Shown one piece after another: positions 17,655-26,648 of a stretch of DNA of 64,000 bases. Within the stretch, counting starts at the first letter, position 1. The number at the start of each line of letters is the position of its first letter. The DNA comes from Agaribacterium haliotis (GTDB lineage Bacteria > Pseudomonadota > Gammaproteobacteria > Pseudomonadales > Cellvibrionaceae). Position numbers and translations under genes: made by a program. The stretch is taken from positions 1 through 64,000 of the forward strand of contig NZ_NKQJ01000009.1 in assembly GCF_002312815.1 (NCBI RefSeq), read 5' to 3'. The notes under the pieces were generated by a model. It worked only from the letters and a program-made list of their open reading frames with translations, was not told the origin of the DNA and made no database searches.

Positions 17655-18197
17655 TCATCCCAGTTTTTCGCTTTCTTGCATCGCCTTACGGCATTGCTTC
17701 AGGGCGTTTAATATGTACTTCTCAACACTCGACACCGACACACCCATCGTCTGCGCGATATCTGCGTAAGCCAAGCCCTTTACACGATGCAGTAAAAAAG
17801 CCTGACGCTGCTTTTCGGGCATCTGGGAAATTAGTGCTTGAATACGACTCAAATCATTTTTACCACTGAGAACACGCTCTGGCCCAGGCTCGGACTTAAC
17901 GGCCTCTAAGGCCCCGCTACTACAGGCTTCTGCTCTAACCGTTGCTTGCACATATGCGTCGTGCAACTTCTGACGGCGCTTGAGATCTATCATTACATTA
18001 GACGCCGTTTGATATAAATAGGAAATAGGGCTGGCAATTTCACTGCGCTCAGCCGCAGCTTGCACACGAATAAAGGCCAACTGGGCAATATCTTCAGCAT
18101 CTTCAATGCTAGCCACCTTCTTGCGAATAAAGTTGGTAAGGCGCTGACAGTGCGACTGGAAAAGTTCCTCGATACAAAAATGGGTACTGCTGTTCAT
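17655..18197 (-). CDS. ECF RNA polymerase sigma factor, FecI-like
   Basis: About 180 residues. Region 2 lies near residues 18-80 (ASIEDAEDIAQLAFIRV and the following helix) and region 4 near 120-170 (YADIAQTMGVSVSSVEKYI). Partner of the FecR-like protein; likely directs transcription of the receptor gene and perhaps others. The ATG at 18197 is preferred to a TTG at 18230; AGGGAG lies about 13 bases before it, which is long, so the start is moderately certain. Confidence 0.9.
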   Translation of the reverse strand: MNSSTHFCIEELFQSHCQRLTNFIRKKVASIEDAEDIAQLAFIRVQAAAERSEIASPISYLYQTASNVMIDLKRRQKLHDAYVQATVRAEACSSGALEAVKSEPGPERVLSGKNDLSRIQALISQMPEKQRQAFLLHRVKGLAYADIAQTMGVSVSSVEKYILNALKQCRKAMQESEKLG

Positions 18198-18704
18198 TGT
18201 TGAAAAACGACTCCCTAGGTTTTTAGACAATGCGATTAATTGGCGCTGGGCCTTTGCGTTGTCACTAGGATATGCACAGCAAAATCTGTCCCAGCATTAT
18301 AAAAGTCATGCCAAAAACTTAATTTAAATCACAAATTTGCAAGAATCTTCCAATTAAAACAAACGATTAAAAGAAACTGTCACAAACGGCGGGGATGAGA
18401 ACACAAATGCTCAAAAAATGCCAACCCAGCTTGGTGCAATTTTTACGAAAAGCGCACCACAGTAGAACACTGGCGTAGCTTATTGTTTTTTCTGGCACGT
18501 TTTTATTTGAGAAAAAAGGCGGGGCCTTACATTAAAGCGATGTTAGAGATACGGGCGCGAGAGATTAAAAGTCTTATAAACTCAGAAAAAAGTCGCGCCA
18601 AAAACCAAACTATAGAAGCAAAAAAGCGAGCCATTTATCTAAGCAAAATAACTTAGATAAATGGCTCGAGGAGTGAAGCAACTTAAATTCTTAACTAAGG
18701 CCAG
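18198..18704. other. Non-coding stretch upstream of the sigma gene
   Basis: About 500 bases. The left part must hold the sigma-gene promoter. The right end holds the M2 peptidase terminator at 18627-18668. The rest is A-rich with no supported gene, and I saw no clear Fur-box palindrome. Confidence 0.5.
18627..18668 (-). terminator. Terminator of the peptide transporter/M2 peptidase operon
   Basis: A perfect 17-bp stem (CGAGCCATTTATCTAAG and its complement) with an 8-base loop. On the minus strand it is followed by CTTTTTTGC. Confidence 0.88.
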
Positions 18705-20528
18705 TTACCAGCCGCATTGGCGATCTTTGTTTTGCTGCTTAAGCCAGGCTCTAAGCGGCGCGAAATATTCAATCAGCGCACTGCCGTCCATTTCTTTTTG
18801 CCCGGTTAGCTCAAACATCGCTTCCGTCCAGGGCCTGCTGGCACCCATTGCCAACACCTTGCCTAAACGCTCACCGGCTTCTTTGTTTCCGTAGATGCTG
18901 CAATCAGACAGCTCGCCTTTGTGCCCGGCCGCATCACACAGTGCCTGGTGGAACTGGAACTGAATAATGAACGATAAAAAGTAGCGGATATAAGGCGTAT
19001 TGCCCGGAATATGATATTTGGCGCCGGGATCAAAATAATTTTCACCGCGCTTATCTGCCGGGCTGATACCCTGGTAGCGCTCGCGCAGTTCCCACCACGC
19101 CTTGTTGTAATCTTCAGCTTTGGTTTTGCCAGAGAACACCTGCCAGCGCCACTCGTCCATCATCTTGCCGAAAGGTAAAAACGCAATTTTCTCCAGTGCC
19201 ATTTGCATTTGCTGGTTTATTTTTGCTTGATCCCCTGTCGGCAACGCTTTGATCAAACCTTTTTTGTAAAGGTGCTCCGGCGTCATAGATAAAACAATGG
19301 TGTCGCCAATTGCTTCGTGGAAACCGTCGTGGGCGCCGGTGCGATAAAGCGCCGGTAAATCTTTGTAAAAAATGTAGTAATAAATATGGCCGAGTTCGTG
19401 GTGCAAAGTTGAAAGCTGCTCGGCCGTGGGTTCTACACACTGCTTAATGCGCGGATCTTGGCCGCCGTTTAAATCCCAGGCGCTAGCGTGGCAGACAACA
19501 TCGCGATCGCGCGGTTTTTCAAGCATCGAGCGCTGCCAGAAAGTCTCGGGCAATTCCGGAAAACCGATGGAGACAAAAAACTCTTCGGCAATTTCCGTCA
19601 TTTCGCGGGCATCGTAGTCGCGCTCAACCAGTACCGGAGTGACATCGGGGATGCTGTGCTCGGGGTAGGGTTCAACCAAGTCGTAAATATTGTTCCAGGT
19701 TTGCGCCCACATATTGCCAAGCAAATGTGCCGGAATAGTTCCCTCTGGGTCGACCTTGTCTTTGCCGTACTCTTCGCTCAACTCGCCGCGCACATAACAG
19801 TGCAGCTCTTCGTACAGAGGCTCCACCTGTTGCCACAGCTTAGCGGTTTGCTGCTCAAAGTCGCTTACGCTCATGTCGTAACCGGATTTCCACATCTGTG
19901 CTAAATCCGGGTAACCAAACTCGTTTGCGCCCTCGTTAACCAGCTCGACAAAACGCTCGTACTTGGGCCGAATAGGCACGGCTACTTCGCGCCAACCGCG
20001 CCACAGTTCGAGCAATTTATCGTAGTCGCGCGACGACGCTAATATCGCTTCAATTTCCTGCAATTGCATGCAGGTGCCGTCTTCAAGGCAGTACTCACCG
20101 GCACCGTAAATACCTTCCATATCGGTAGCAATGCGGCTTAATTCAGCGCGTTTATCCGGGTCAGAAGGCGCCGGCATTGCGGTAGAGAGCAGCAATAAAT
20201 TAAGTGCACGGGCGGTATCGTCATCGAGCTTCTGGCCCTGATAACTCTTGGCTTTGTTTACGGCTTCACTTAAAAACGCCTGATATCGCTCTGAGGCTTT
20301 GGCGGCAATTACCGCTGTATCTTGAGTTAAATAGGTAGCTCGTATCCACTGCGCGGCGCCAGCTTCATCGACAACAGGCAATACGTCTTGATTAAACTTT
20401 TCAATAAACTCACTGGCCGGCATAGCTGGCGCGGCTTGTTGTTTTGCCAACACCGGTGCCGCAGCAACGCTAGTTAAGGCAACGATGCCCAGCGATATTA
20501 GCGACTTTGAAAAAGGGACCTGACTCAC
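18705..20528 (-). CDS. M2 family peptidyl-dipeptidase (angiotensin-converting enzyme homologue), exported
   Basis: 607 residues. A signal peptide (to about residue 28, VLA-KQ) precedes one M2 catalytic domain. Zinc site: His377-Glu378-x-x-His381 (HHELGH), with the third ligand Glu405 in FHEAIGD. It removes C-terminal dipeptides from peptides, probably in the periplasm. The start codon overlaps the stop of the POT transporter gene by 4 bases (ATGA), so the enzyme and the peptide importer are translationally coupled: dipeptides released outside would be taken up by the partner. Length is normal for a single-domain ACE. Confidence 0.93.
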   Translation of the reverse strand: MSQVPFSKSLISLGIVALTSVAAAPVLAKQQAAPAMPASEFIEKFNQDVLPVVDEAGAAQWIRATYLTQDTAVIAAKASERYQAFLSEAVNKAKSYQGQKLDDDTARALNLLLLSTAMPAPSDPDKRAELSRIATDMEGIYGAGEYCLEDGTCMQLQEIEAILASSRDYDKLLELWRGWREVAVPIRPKYERFVELVNEGANEFGYPDLAQMWKSGYDMSVSDFEQQTAKLWQQVEPLYEELHCYVRGELSEEYGKDKVDPEGTIPAHLLGNMWAQTWNNIYDLVEPYPEHSIPDVTPVLVERDYDAREMTEIAEEFFVSIGFPELPETFWQRSMLEKPRDRDVVCHASAWDLNGGQDPRIKQCVEPTAEQLSTLHHELGHIYYYIFYKDLPALYRTGAHDGFHEAIGDTIVLSMTPEHLYKKGLIKALPTGDQAKINQQMQMALEKIAFLPFGKMMDEWRWQVFSGKTKAEDYNKAWWELRERYQGISPADKRGENYFDPGAKYHIPGNTPYIRYFLSFIIQFQFHQALCDAAGHKGELSDCSIYGNKEAGERLGKVLAMGASRPWTEAMFELTGQKEMDGSALIEYFAPLRAWLKQQNKDRQCGW

Positions 20529-22012
20529 GTATGTGCTCTCCTCGATTTTGCAAAACTTAAGCGACTAATGGCCACACCGAGCATCAGGATCAGGCCACAG
20601 GCGGCGCTCATAACTACGATTTGGAAATAAATTTCTGGAAAATCTTGCAGTGAATTGCTATCGAAACGACCCGCGAGTAAGCCGGCAAGAATATTGCCAA
20701 TGGCCGATGCACAAAACCACAGGCCCATCATCTGACTGTGATAGGACTTTGGCGCCAAGCGACTGACAGCACTTAAACCAACGGGGCTTAAACAAAGCTC
20801 ACCCATGGTGTGCAAAAGATAGGTCAGAATTAACCAGTACGGCGCGGCTTTGGAACCACCGGTAACGATGTTTGCAGCAAAAATCATCATGCCAAAACCG
20901 GCGGCGAGTAAAAGCAAACCAAAGGCGAATTTAATTGGTGCGCTCGGCTCCATATAACGTTTTGCCAGCGCAACCCAGAACATGCTAAATACCGGTGCAA
21001 GCAACACAATAAACATCGCATTAAGCGACTGATACCAGCTCGACGGCACAGTAAAAGACAGCGCGTCGATAACATTGTCTGTGTAGCGATCGGCAAATAA
21101 ATTTAGCGACGATCCCGCCTGCTCAAAACCCGACCAAAACACCGCCGACGCAATACATAAAACCAAAATTAAATAACTGCGTTTTTTCTCTTCGTCGTTA
21201 AGGCCGCCAAATAAAATGACGTAGGTAAAGTAGACAAAAAAGATCAACGAAATGGCTTGCGCTGTGTGCTTGGCAAGCTTCTGCGCAGAAATATCGAGAA
21301 CACCAAAACCTATGGCCGCCGCAAAAGCCACCGCCAATACCGAGCTGATCGCAATAATTGACCACGCCTGCTTAGGTTTTTTACAGGGGTGACCGGCAAC
21401 TAAACCCGCCTCGCCGAGCTTAAACTGGCCGCGGCGATATTCAATCAGGCCGATCACCATGCCCACACCAGCGGCGGCAAAACCCCAGTGCCAGCCAAAC
21501 ATATCGCTTTGGCCCAAACCACCGCAGATAATCGGGCCCATCATCGCGCCCATATTGATGCCCATATAAAACAGGGTAAAACCGGCATCGCGACGGCGGT
21601 CGTTCTCGTCATACAAGGCGCCGACTATCGTTGCGATATTAGGTTTTAATAAACCGGTACCCACCGCAATCAGCAAAAGCCCTAAGAAAAAGAAATGAAT
21701 GCCAGGCACAGCAAGAGAAAAGTGGCCAGCAGCAATAATAACCCCACCCCAGAATACCGAGCGCTGTGCACCGATTAACCTATCGGCTATCCAGCCGCCG
21801 GGCAGAGCCAACAGATAAACGGCAGCGGTGTAGATGCCATAAATAGCAGTAGCGTTTTTATCGGTAATGCCCAGGCCGCCGTTTTCGACGGCATCAACCA
21901 TAAACAGGACCAGCATAGCGCGCATGCCGTAATAACTCATACGCTCCCACATTTCGGCAAAGAATAGCGGTCTGAGACCCGCTGGATGCTGCTTAAGGCT
22001 CGCTAAAAACAT
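20525..22012 (-). CDS. POT/PTR family proton-coupled di/tripeptide importer
   Basis: 495 residues with about 12-14 membrane segments. The family signature FFAEMWERMSYYGMRAML is at residues 18-35 (ExxER-type motif), with a second signature FTLFYMGINMGAM near 143-155. It imports short peptides with H+. First gene of an operon with the M2 dipeptidase. Confidence 0.93.
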   Translation of the reverse strand: MFLASLKQHPAGLRPLFFAEMWERMSYYGMRAMLVLFMVDAVENGGLGITDKNATAIYGIYTAAVYLLALPGGWIADRLIGAQRSVFWGGVIIAAGHFSLAVPGIHFFFLGLLLIAVGTGLLKPNIATIVGALYDENDRRRDAGFTLFYMGINMGAMMGPIICGGLGQSDMFGWHWGFAAAGVGMVIGLIEYRRGQFKLGEAGLVAGHPCKKPKQAWSIIAISSVLAVAFAAAIGFGVLDISAQKLAKHTAQAISLIFFVYFTYVILFGGLNDEEKKRSYLILVLCIASAVFWSGFEQAGSSLNLFADRYTDNVIDALSFTVPSSWYQSLNAMFIVLLAPVFSMFWVALAKRYMEPSAPIKFAFGLLLLAAGFGMMIFAANIVTGGSKAAPYWLILTYLLHTMGELCLSPVGLSAVSRLAPKSYHSQMMGLWFCASAIGNILAGLLAGRFDSNSLQDFPEIYFQIVVMSAACGLILMLGVAISRLSFAKSRRAHT

Positions 22013-22219
22013 AGATCTGCTCTTAAAAATGAATTACGCAACGCAGACTCACCTGAGCCCGCAGACTATGTAGACGAAAGTTCCAAGCAAAGCCTCAAGA
22101 CTTTTTTAAATGAAATTATTTTGCGTAGAAGCTAGAAATTTTTTTGTTTTTTTGTTTGAGGTGTTTTTTTAGAGGCACGTCAAAAGAATTGTGAACACAT
22201 GATTACTTTGGGAGTGCAC

Positions 22220-24847
22220 ATGAAAAAGTCACTAGAAAGAAAGAAACTCTATACCGCCGTTCTTACATCCATCGCGCTCGGTTCAGCGCTAACAGCCTTT
22301 GCTGAAGATGAGCCCAAGAATACCGAAGAGGTCTATGTGACTGGTTCGCGTATTGCTACCACCGTTGTCTCGGAAACCGAGCGCCCCATTACTGTTTTAA
22401 CTACTCAAGACCTGGAACTGCAAGGCACCTACGATGCCACCAGCGCACTTCGCGAATTGCCGTTTAACAGCATCGGCTCATTCCGCGATAGCTCTGGTAC
22501 CAGTTATGGTCAAATCGCCTTAGTTGACTTAAAAGGTCTGGGCCCCTCTCGTACCGCAGTATTAATTAACGGCCGCCGCGTTGGCTCCAACCCCTTAACC
22601 GGTACTTCTGCCGTCGACTTAAATACCATTCCGATGGCTGCAATTGAGCGCATCGAAGTATTAAATGACAGCGCCTCAGCGATTTACGGTGCTGATGCCA
22701 TCGGTGGTGTTGTTAACATCATTCTGAAGAAAGAATACGAAGGCCTGACTATTCAGGCGGGTTATGATGACCCTAGCCGCGATGATGCAACAACCAATCG
22801 TTTTAGCATTGTCACCGGCCAGCAAAGTGATAGTGGCCACGTAACTTTTGCGCTTGACTACTACAAACGCAACCCTATTTTTGATGCTGACCGCGACTAC
22901 AGTCGTGTTCAGGTAAATGCTAACCCCAATGGTGGCGACCCTCGTCACGGTGTTGATACAGTAGGTGTTTCGTTCTACGGCAACACCGGTGAAAGCAAAA
23001 CCACTGGCGATTTATTTCGTGTAGGTGATTGTGACCCGTCTGTTTATATACCTACAACCACTCCTGATGGCGACGTCTGTGGATTTGGTTATGCCGATAT
23101 TTCTATGATGACCGGTGGTATTGAGCGTACCTCCGCGGTTGTTGATGCAGGTTATAAATTAAGTGACAACCACGAACTCTATATTGAAAACCGCCTGACT
23201 AAATCTGATACTTTTGGCCGTTTTGCTCCCGTCGCTGGTGGCTTCACCGTAGCTGAAGACGCACCTTTAAATACAACAGGCGAAGCCTTTAACTTGTATC
23301 ATCGCTTCACAGGTCACGGCAACCGCAACGACAATATCAGCATTACCGAGATGGCCAATACTCTTGGTTTTAAAGGTAAGTTCTTTACTGACAGCATTAA
23401 CTACGATGGTTATGTAAGCCGCTACCAGTACGATGCGATGTCCGAAGGCGATACCTACGTAATTAAATCAATTATTGAAGAAAAAGTTGCCGATGGTTCT
23501 TACAACATTATCAACCCGCTAGACCCAAGTAACGCCGAAGCTATTCAAGATACCTCCGCAACACTAGTGCGTGATATGAGCACCGAGTACACCAGTGCCG
23601 GCTTTATCTTAGACGGCCGCTTGGATGCCATTACTTTACCTGGTGGCCCCCTCGGCTGGGCGGCAGGTTTAGAGTGGGCAGAAGAGGAGTATACGGATCA
23701 GTACGACAACTTACGCGAAGCTGGCAATATTCTCGGTTCTGCCGGTAATACCTCCGGTGCAGATCGCAACCGCAGTGCAGTATTTGGCGAAGTAGCTATT
23801 CCAATTCTGGAGCAGCTCAACGCCAATGTTAGCGCTCGCTACGATGACTACTCAGACTTTGAAGGTCAGTTCTCACCGCAGGTCTCAATCAAGTGGGACC
23901 CAATTAAATACGTAGGTGTTCGCGCAAGTTGGGGCGAAGGTTTTAAAGCACCAAACTTACTTGCCATGAGCCAAGAGCTCGCCGCCTCCGCAGAAGGCCT
24001 CAAAGACCTTGAGTACTGTAAACAACAAGGCATTAGCGCTAAAGATTGCCCTGAACCACAAGTTGATAGCCACCGTGGTGGTAACCCCGAGTTGAATGCA
24101 GAAACATCTGAGTCGTTTAACTTCGGTATTTTATTGCACCCAATGGATAACCTTGATTTCAGTGTCGATTATTGGACAGTTGAAATTTACGATGCGGTAG
24201 AGCTGCTTGATGAGAAAGATGTTTTAACTCTTGAAGCACAAGGCAACCTTCCTCCTGGCGTAAGGGTTAACCGAGTACCAACAAACGACGGTTCTCTCGG
24301 TAAAATCAGCCGCTGTATTGACCTGTCACCACCAGATTGCGGCATTATCAACGTCTACGGTAACTATTCCGATAAGACAGTCTCTGGTTTAGATATGCGC
24401 TTGGCTTATGCTCTGTCAACAAAAGCTGGCGAGTTTGGCCTAAGTGCTACTGGTTCACGCTACTTAAAGTACGATGAAACACCAGTCGATGAAACCTTCC
24501 ACCGCGTTGGCACCGCCGAATATCCTCGCGACCGCCTGACATCCAACCTCAGCTGGAGTAAGTCTGACGTTACCCTGACTTACACCTATCAGTGGATTGA
24601 CTCCCACAAAGACGTAACTGACGGTGAAGTCACTCAAGAATACGCTGCTTATCGACGCCACGATATCAACGCTGTGTGGAGTGCAACCGAAAACTTTAAT
24701 CTCGCCTTTGGTGTTCGTAACTTTACTGACGAAGATCCTTCTATCGATAAAGTTCGAGGCTGGGGCCCAGGTACAAGCGATGTAAGTACTGCACTTTACG
24801 ACGTTGCCGGCCGAACCTACCAGCTTACAGCTACCCTTAGTCTGTAA
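22220..24847 (+). CDS. TonB-dependent outer-membrane receptor
   Basis: 875 residues from ATG 22220 (GGGAG 6 bases upstream; an earlier in-frame ATG at 22199 is less likely). It has a signal peptide ending near AFA-ED and a TonB-box-like EEVYVTGSRI. The plug domain lies near residues 45-160 (VDLKGLGPSRTAVLINGRRV, IYGADAIGGVVNI). A barrel ends in RTYQLTATLSL. There is no STN domain, so it is a plain transporter; substrate is unknown. It has no adjacent sigma or anti-sigma gene. The last 55 bases of the gene plus its terminator are repeated at 27557-27711. Confidence 0.92.
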   Translation: MKKSLERKKLYTAVLTSIALGSALTAFAEDEPKNTEEVYVTGSRIATTVVSETERPITVLTTQDLELQGTYDATSALRELPFNSIGSFRDSSGTSYGQIALVDLKGLGPSRTAVLINGRRVGSNPLTGTSAVDLNTIPMAAIERIEVLNDSASAIYGADAIGGVVNIILKKEYEGLTIQAGYDDPSRDDATTNRFSIVTGQQSDSGHVTFALDYYKRNPIFDADRDYSRVQVNANPNGGDPRHGVDTVGVSFYGNTGESKTTGDLFRVGDCDPSVYIPTTTPDGDVCGFGYADISMMTGGIERTSAVVDAGYKLSDNHELYIENRLTKSDTFGRFAPVAGGFTVAEDAPLNTTGEAFNLYHRFTGHGNRNDNISITEMANTLGFKGKFFTDSINYDGYVSRYQYDAMSEGDTYVIKSIIEEKVADGSYNIINPLDPSNAEAIQDTSATLVRDMSTEYTSAGFILDGRLDAITLPGGPLGWAAGLEWAEEEYTDQYDNLREAGNILGSAGNTSGADRNRSAVFGEVAIPILEQLNANVSARYDDYSDFEGQFSPQVSIKWDPIKYVGVRASWGEGFKAPNLLAMSQELAASAEGLKDLEYCKQQGISAKDCPEPQVDSHRGGNPELNAETSESFNFGILLHPMDNLDFSVDYWTVEIYDAVELLDEKDVLTLEAQGNLPPGVRVNRVPTNDGSLGKISRCIDLSPPDCGIINVYGNYSDKTVSGLDMRLAYALSTKAGEFGLSATGSRYLKYDETPVDETFHRVGTAEYPRDRLTSNLSWSKSDVTLTYTYQWIDSHKDVTDGEVTQEYAAYRRHDINAVWSATENFNLAFGVRNFTDEDPSIDKVRGWGPGTSDVSTALYDVAGRTYQLTATLSL

Positions 24848-24947
24848 GTAACGCTTTACTAGCCGGGCCAGAGGTGAGACCGGCTAGTTTTTTTCTTCCC
24901 CTACAACTGCGCTTGTTTTTACTCTCGCAAGCGCAGTTGATTTTTTA
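24793..24947 (+). repeat. Long direct repeat, copy A (receptor 3' end plus terminator)
   Basis: 155 bases covering the last codons and stop of the TonB receptor and two hairpins. It is identical to 27557-27711 except for one base (A at 24861, G at 27625). This copy is in frame with the full gene and is taken as the original. Confidence 0.95.
24904..24946 (+). terminator. Terminator of the TonB receptor gene
   Basis: A perfect 12-bp stem CAACTGCGCTTG / CAAGCGCAGTTG followed by ATTTTTT. A smaller hairpin (CTAGCCGG / CCGGCTAG) followed by TTTTTTT precedes it at about 24860-24895, so termination is doubled. Confidence 0.92.
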
Positions 24948-25456
24948 TCAATATGAGTTTTCAGAACACCTAGTAATTCTCATAGAACCGATTATTACTT
25001 TCCCCACCATAAAGCGCCTCCCACTCAAGACATAAACCTCTGTCATGACAGTCATGCCAAAACCTTCCACTTCACCGATCGACAATACATACTTACACCA
25101 AATAAATGGTTCACCATTTATTTGGGTATGATCGCACCTTATAAATAGCTTAGTCGTTTTACCAACCTTTTAACTACAGTGACAAAACCTCTAGAAACCC
25201 ATAATACCCAAGCATTCAGACCGTCAATTGCTGACAATACTATGGCATCTTTCATCAAGATTATCTCTTTCACATCCGAAGACCATAGCTCATATTTTTA
25301 TTAAACTACGAAAACAACACGAACAAATTTCAACCTATAAAAATAAATACTTTGGTTCAATATTAGCAACAAAAAAGCATTAATTTATTTTTTTATAGAT
25401 AATCACATTAACTTATGCCATTAAGCTAAAATAATTACACCTATAAAATCGTTTCG
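24948..25456. other. Non-coding left part of the insert
   Basis: About 510 AT-rich bases with many stops in all frames and no supported gene. It holds a perfect palindromic hairpin at 25098-25125 and a 12-base palindrome CTGTCATGACAG at 25040-25051. It may be a regulatory region or degraded gene DNA. Confidence 0.45.
25098..25125. repeat. Perfect inverted repeat in the insert
   Basis: CCAAATAAATGG, loop TTCA, then CCATTTATTTGG: a 12-bp perfect stem. There is no T run after it, so it is not an obvious terminator; it could be an operator or a recombination site. Confidence 0.7.
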
Positions 25457-25579
25457 TTGAAAAATCTTGAGCAGGGGAGCTACTTTCCAGAAAAGAATGT
25501 ATGGGACAATATTAATAAGGCCATCAAAATTAACGAAGACCTTAGAGAAGGCGCACCCATATTCAAGGAAAGGAAATGA
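25457..25579 (+). CDS. Small ORF or gene remnant overlapping the next gene
   Basis: 40 codons from TTG 25457. The encoded segment has normal protein-like composition (for example FPEKNVWDNINKAIKIN) and ends in KERK. The TGA stop overlaps the ATG of the next gene by four bases (ATGA), as in coupled operon genes. No good ribosome site precedes the TTG, and the frame is closed by TAA at 25427. It may therefore be the C-terminal remnant of a longer lost gene rather than an intact peptide gene. Family not recognised. Confidence 0.4.
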   Translation: MKNLEQGSYFPEKNVWDNINKAIKINEDLREGAPIFKERK

Positions 25580-26595
25580 ATAAAACGTTGTTAGTTACCC
25601 AAATCTCTATATGCGCAAGCTTAGTAGCGGCCAATTGTGCACATGCTCAACCACTAGATGCTCATATAAGCGCAAGCTTGAATGGAAAGAGTCTGTGGTA
25701 CTCTCTTGCTTTAAACCAAAGAAACTTAATTAAGAACTCCACCCCAACCTATAGTGACTCCAACATAAAAGTGTATGAAGGAGACACTCCAACTCTAGAG
25801 AATGGCAACACAAAAATATCGACTATCTTAACATGTCAAAAATCTGGAATAGACAACACAGGTGTCTGGATCAATGGCGCCAAGAAACCAGACTCTCTGA
25901 CTGTTAGCTTTTCTAGTTTTCCTATTGTTCGCGATTCAGGAAAAACGGCCCCTGGCGGAAAGTACGAATACGACAGATATAGGGTATCTCTTAATACACC
26001 TTATGAAATCGAGAGCAAAAACTATAAAAATGCTGGCACCAGGCAGTTTTATAAGTTCCAACATTGGTTTCGGATTGATCGGGACATATCCACTCACAAT
26101 CCTAGCTCGACACTTATTGAAAAACGAAAAAAGCACGAGCCTAAATATGTCATGAATTTTGGAGGGAAAAGCCAGTCAGCATGGCTAAGCAGCTATACAT
26201 TTACAGATTACCCAGGCATTAATCGCCCTACAGACCAATCTACAAAAATATCTGATTGCGGCTATGCTCAAGTTGATATTGAACCCAATACAAAACCAGA
26301 AATTTCCGATATGGTCAGTGGCCCGAGAATTGATGGCGATCCCAACTCTCAGGGTGATTTACCTTTAGTTTTATGGTTTACCGCCAATGCCACTGATACC
26401 CATACTCCAACAAACAATCTAATTTATACTTGGACTGATAAAAATGGGAACTCCCTTAAATCAGGGCGAATATATGACTTAAAAATATCACCTGCTTTCT
26501 ACCGATATGCCAAAGGTAAGTATGCAAAAGATGTTTTATTGACGGTTAGTGATGGCAACCTGACAAACACTAAGAAAGTAACCCTAAGATTCTAG
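25576..26595 (+). CDS. Unrecognised secreted protein with C-terminal PKD/Ig-like domain
   Basis: 339 residues. A clear signal peptide (MNKTLLVTQ..., cleavage near AHA-QP at about residue 25) means export. Residues 26-235 match no family I know and include a few cysteines. From about 240 (KPEISDMV) to the end the pattern of strands, the phrases WFTANATD, YTWTDKNG and VLLTVSDGN, and the final VTLRF look like a PKD or Ig-like domain often found in extracellular proteins. The start is supported by AAGGAAAGG upstream. AT-rich codon use differs from flanking genes, suggesting transfer. It is followed by its own terminator. Confidence 0.75.
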   Translation: MNKTLLVTQISICASLVAANCAHAQPLDAHISASLNGKSLWYSLALNQRNLIKNSTPTYSDSNIKVYEGDTPTLENGNTKISTILTCQKSGIDNTGVWINGAKKPDSLTVSFSSFPIVRDSGKTAPGGKYEYDRYRVSLNTPYEIESKNYKNAGTRQFYKFQHWFRIDRDISTHNPSSTLIEKRKKHEPKYVMNFGGKSQSAWLSSYTFTDYPGINRPTDQSTKISDCGYAQVDIEPNTKPEISDMVSGPRIDGDPNSQGDLPLVLWFTANATDTHTPTNNLIYTWTDKNGNSLKSGRIYDLKISPAFYRYAKGKYAKDVLLTVSDGNLTNTKKVTLRF

Positions 26596-26601
26596 AGAAG
26601 C

Positions 26602-26633
26602 AGGCGCCTTTAACAACAAAAAGGCGCCTTTTT
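26602..26633 (+). terminator. Terminator after the secreted-protein gene
   Basis: Stem AGGCGCCTT / AAGGCGCCT with an A-rich loop, then a T run. It separates the two insert genes transcriptionally. Confidence 0.85.
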
Positions 26634-26648
26634 CAGTGTAATATCTCT

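Noticed and set aside
18492-18512. Sigma-54 type promoter (TGGCAC...)
   Set aside because: The -24 element is present by chance but no TTGC -12 element lies at the required distance.
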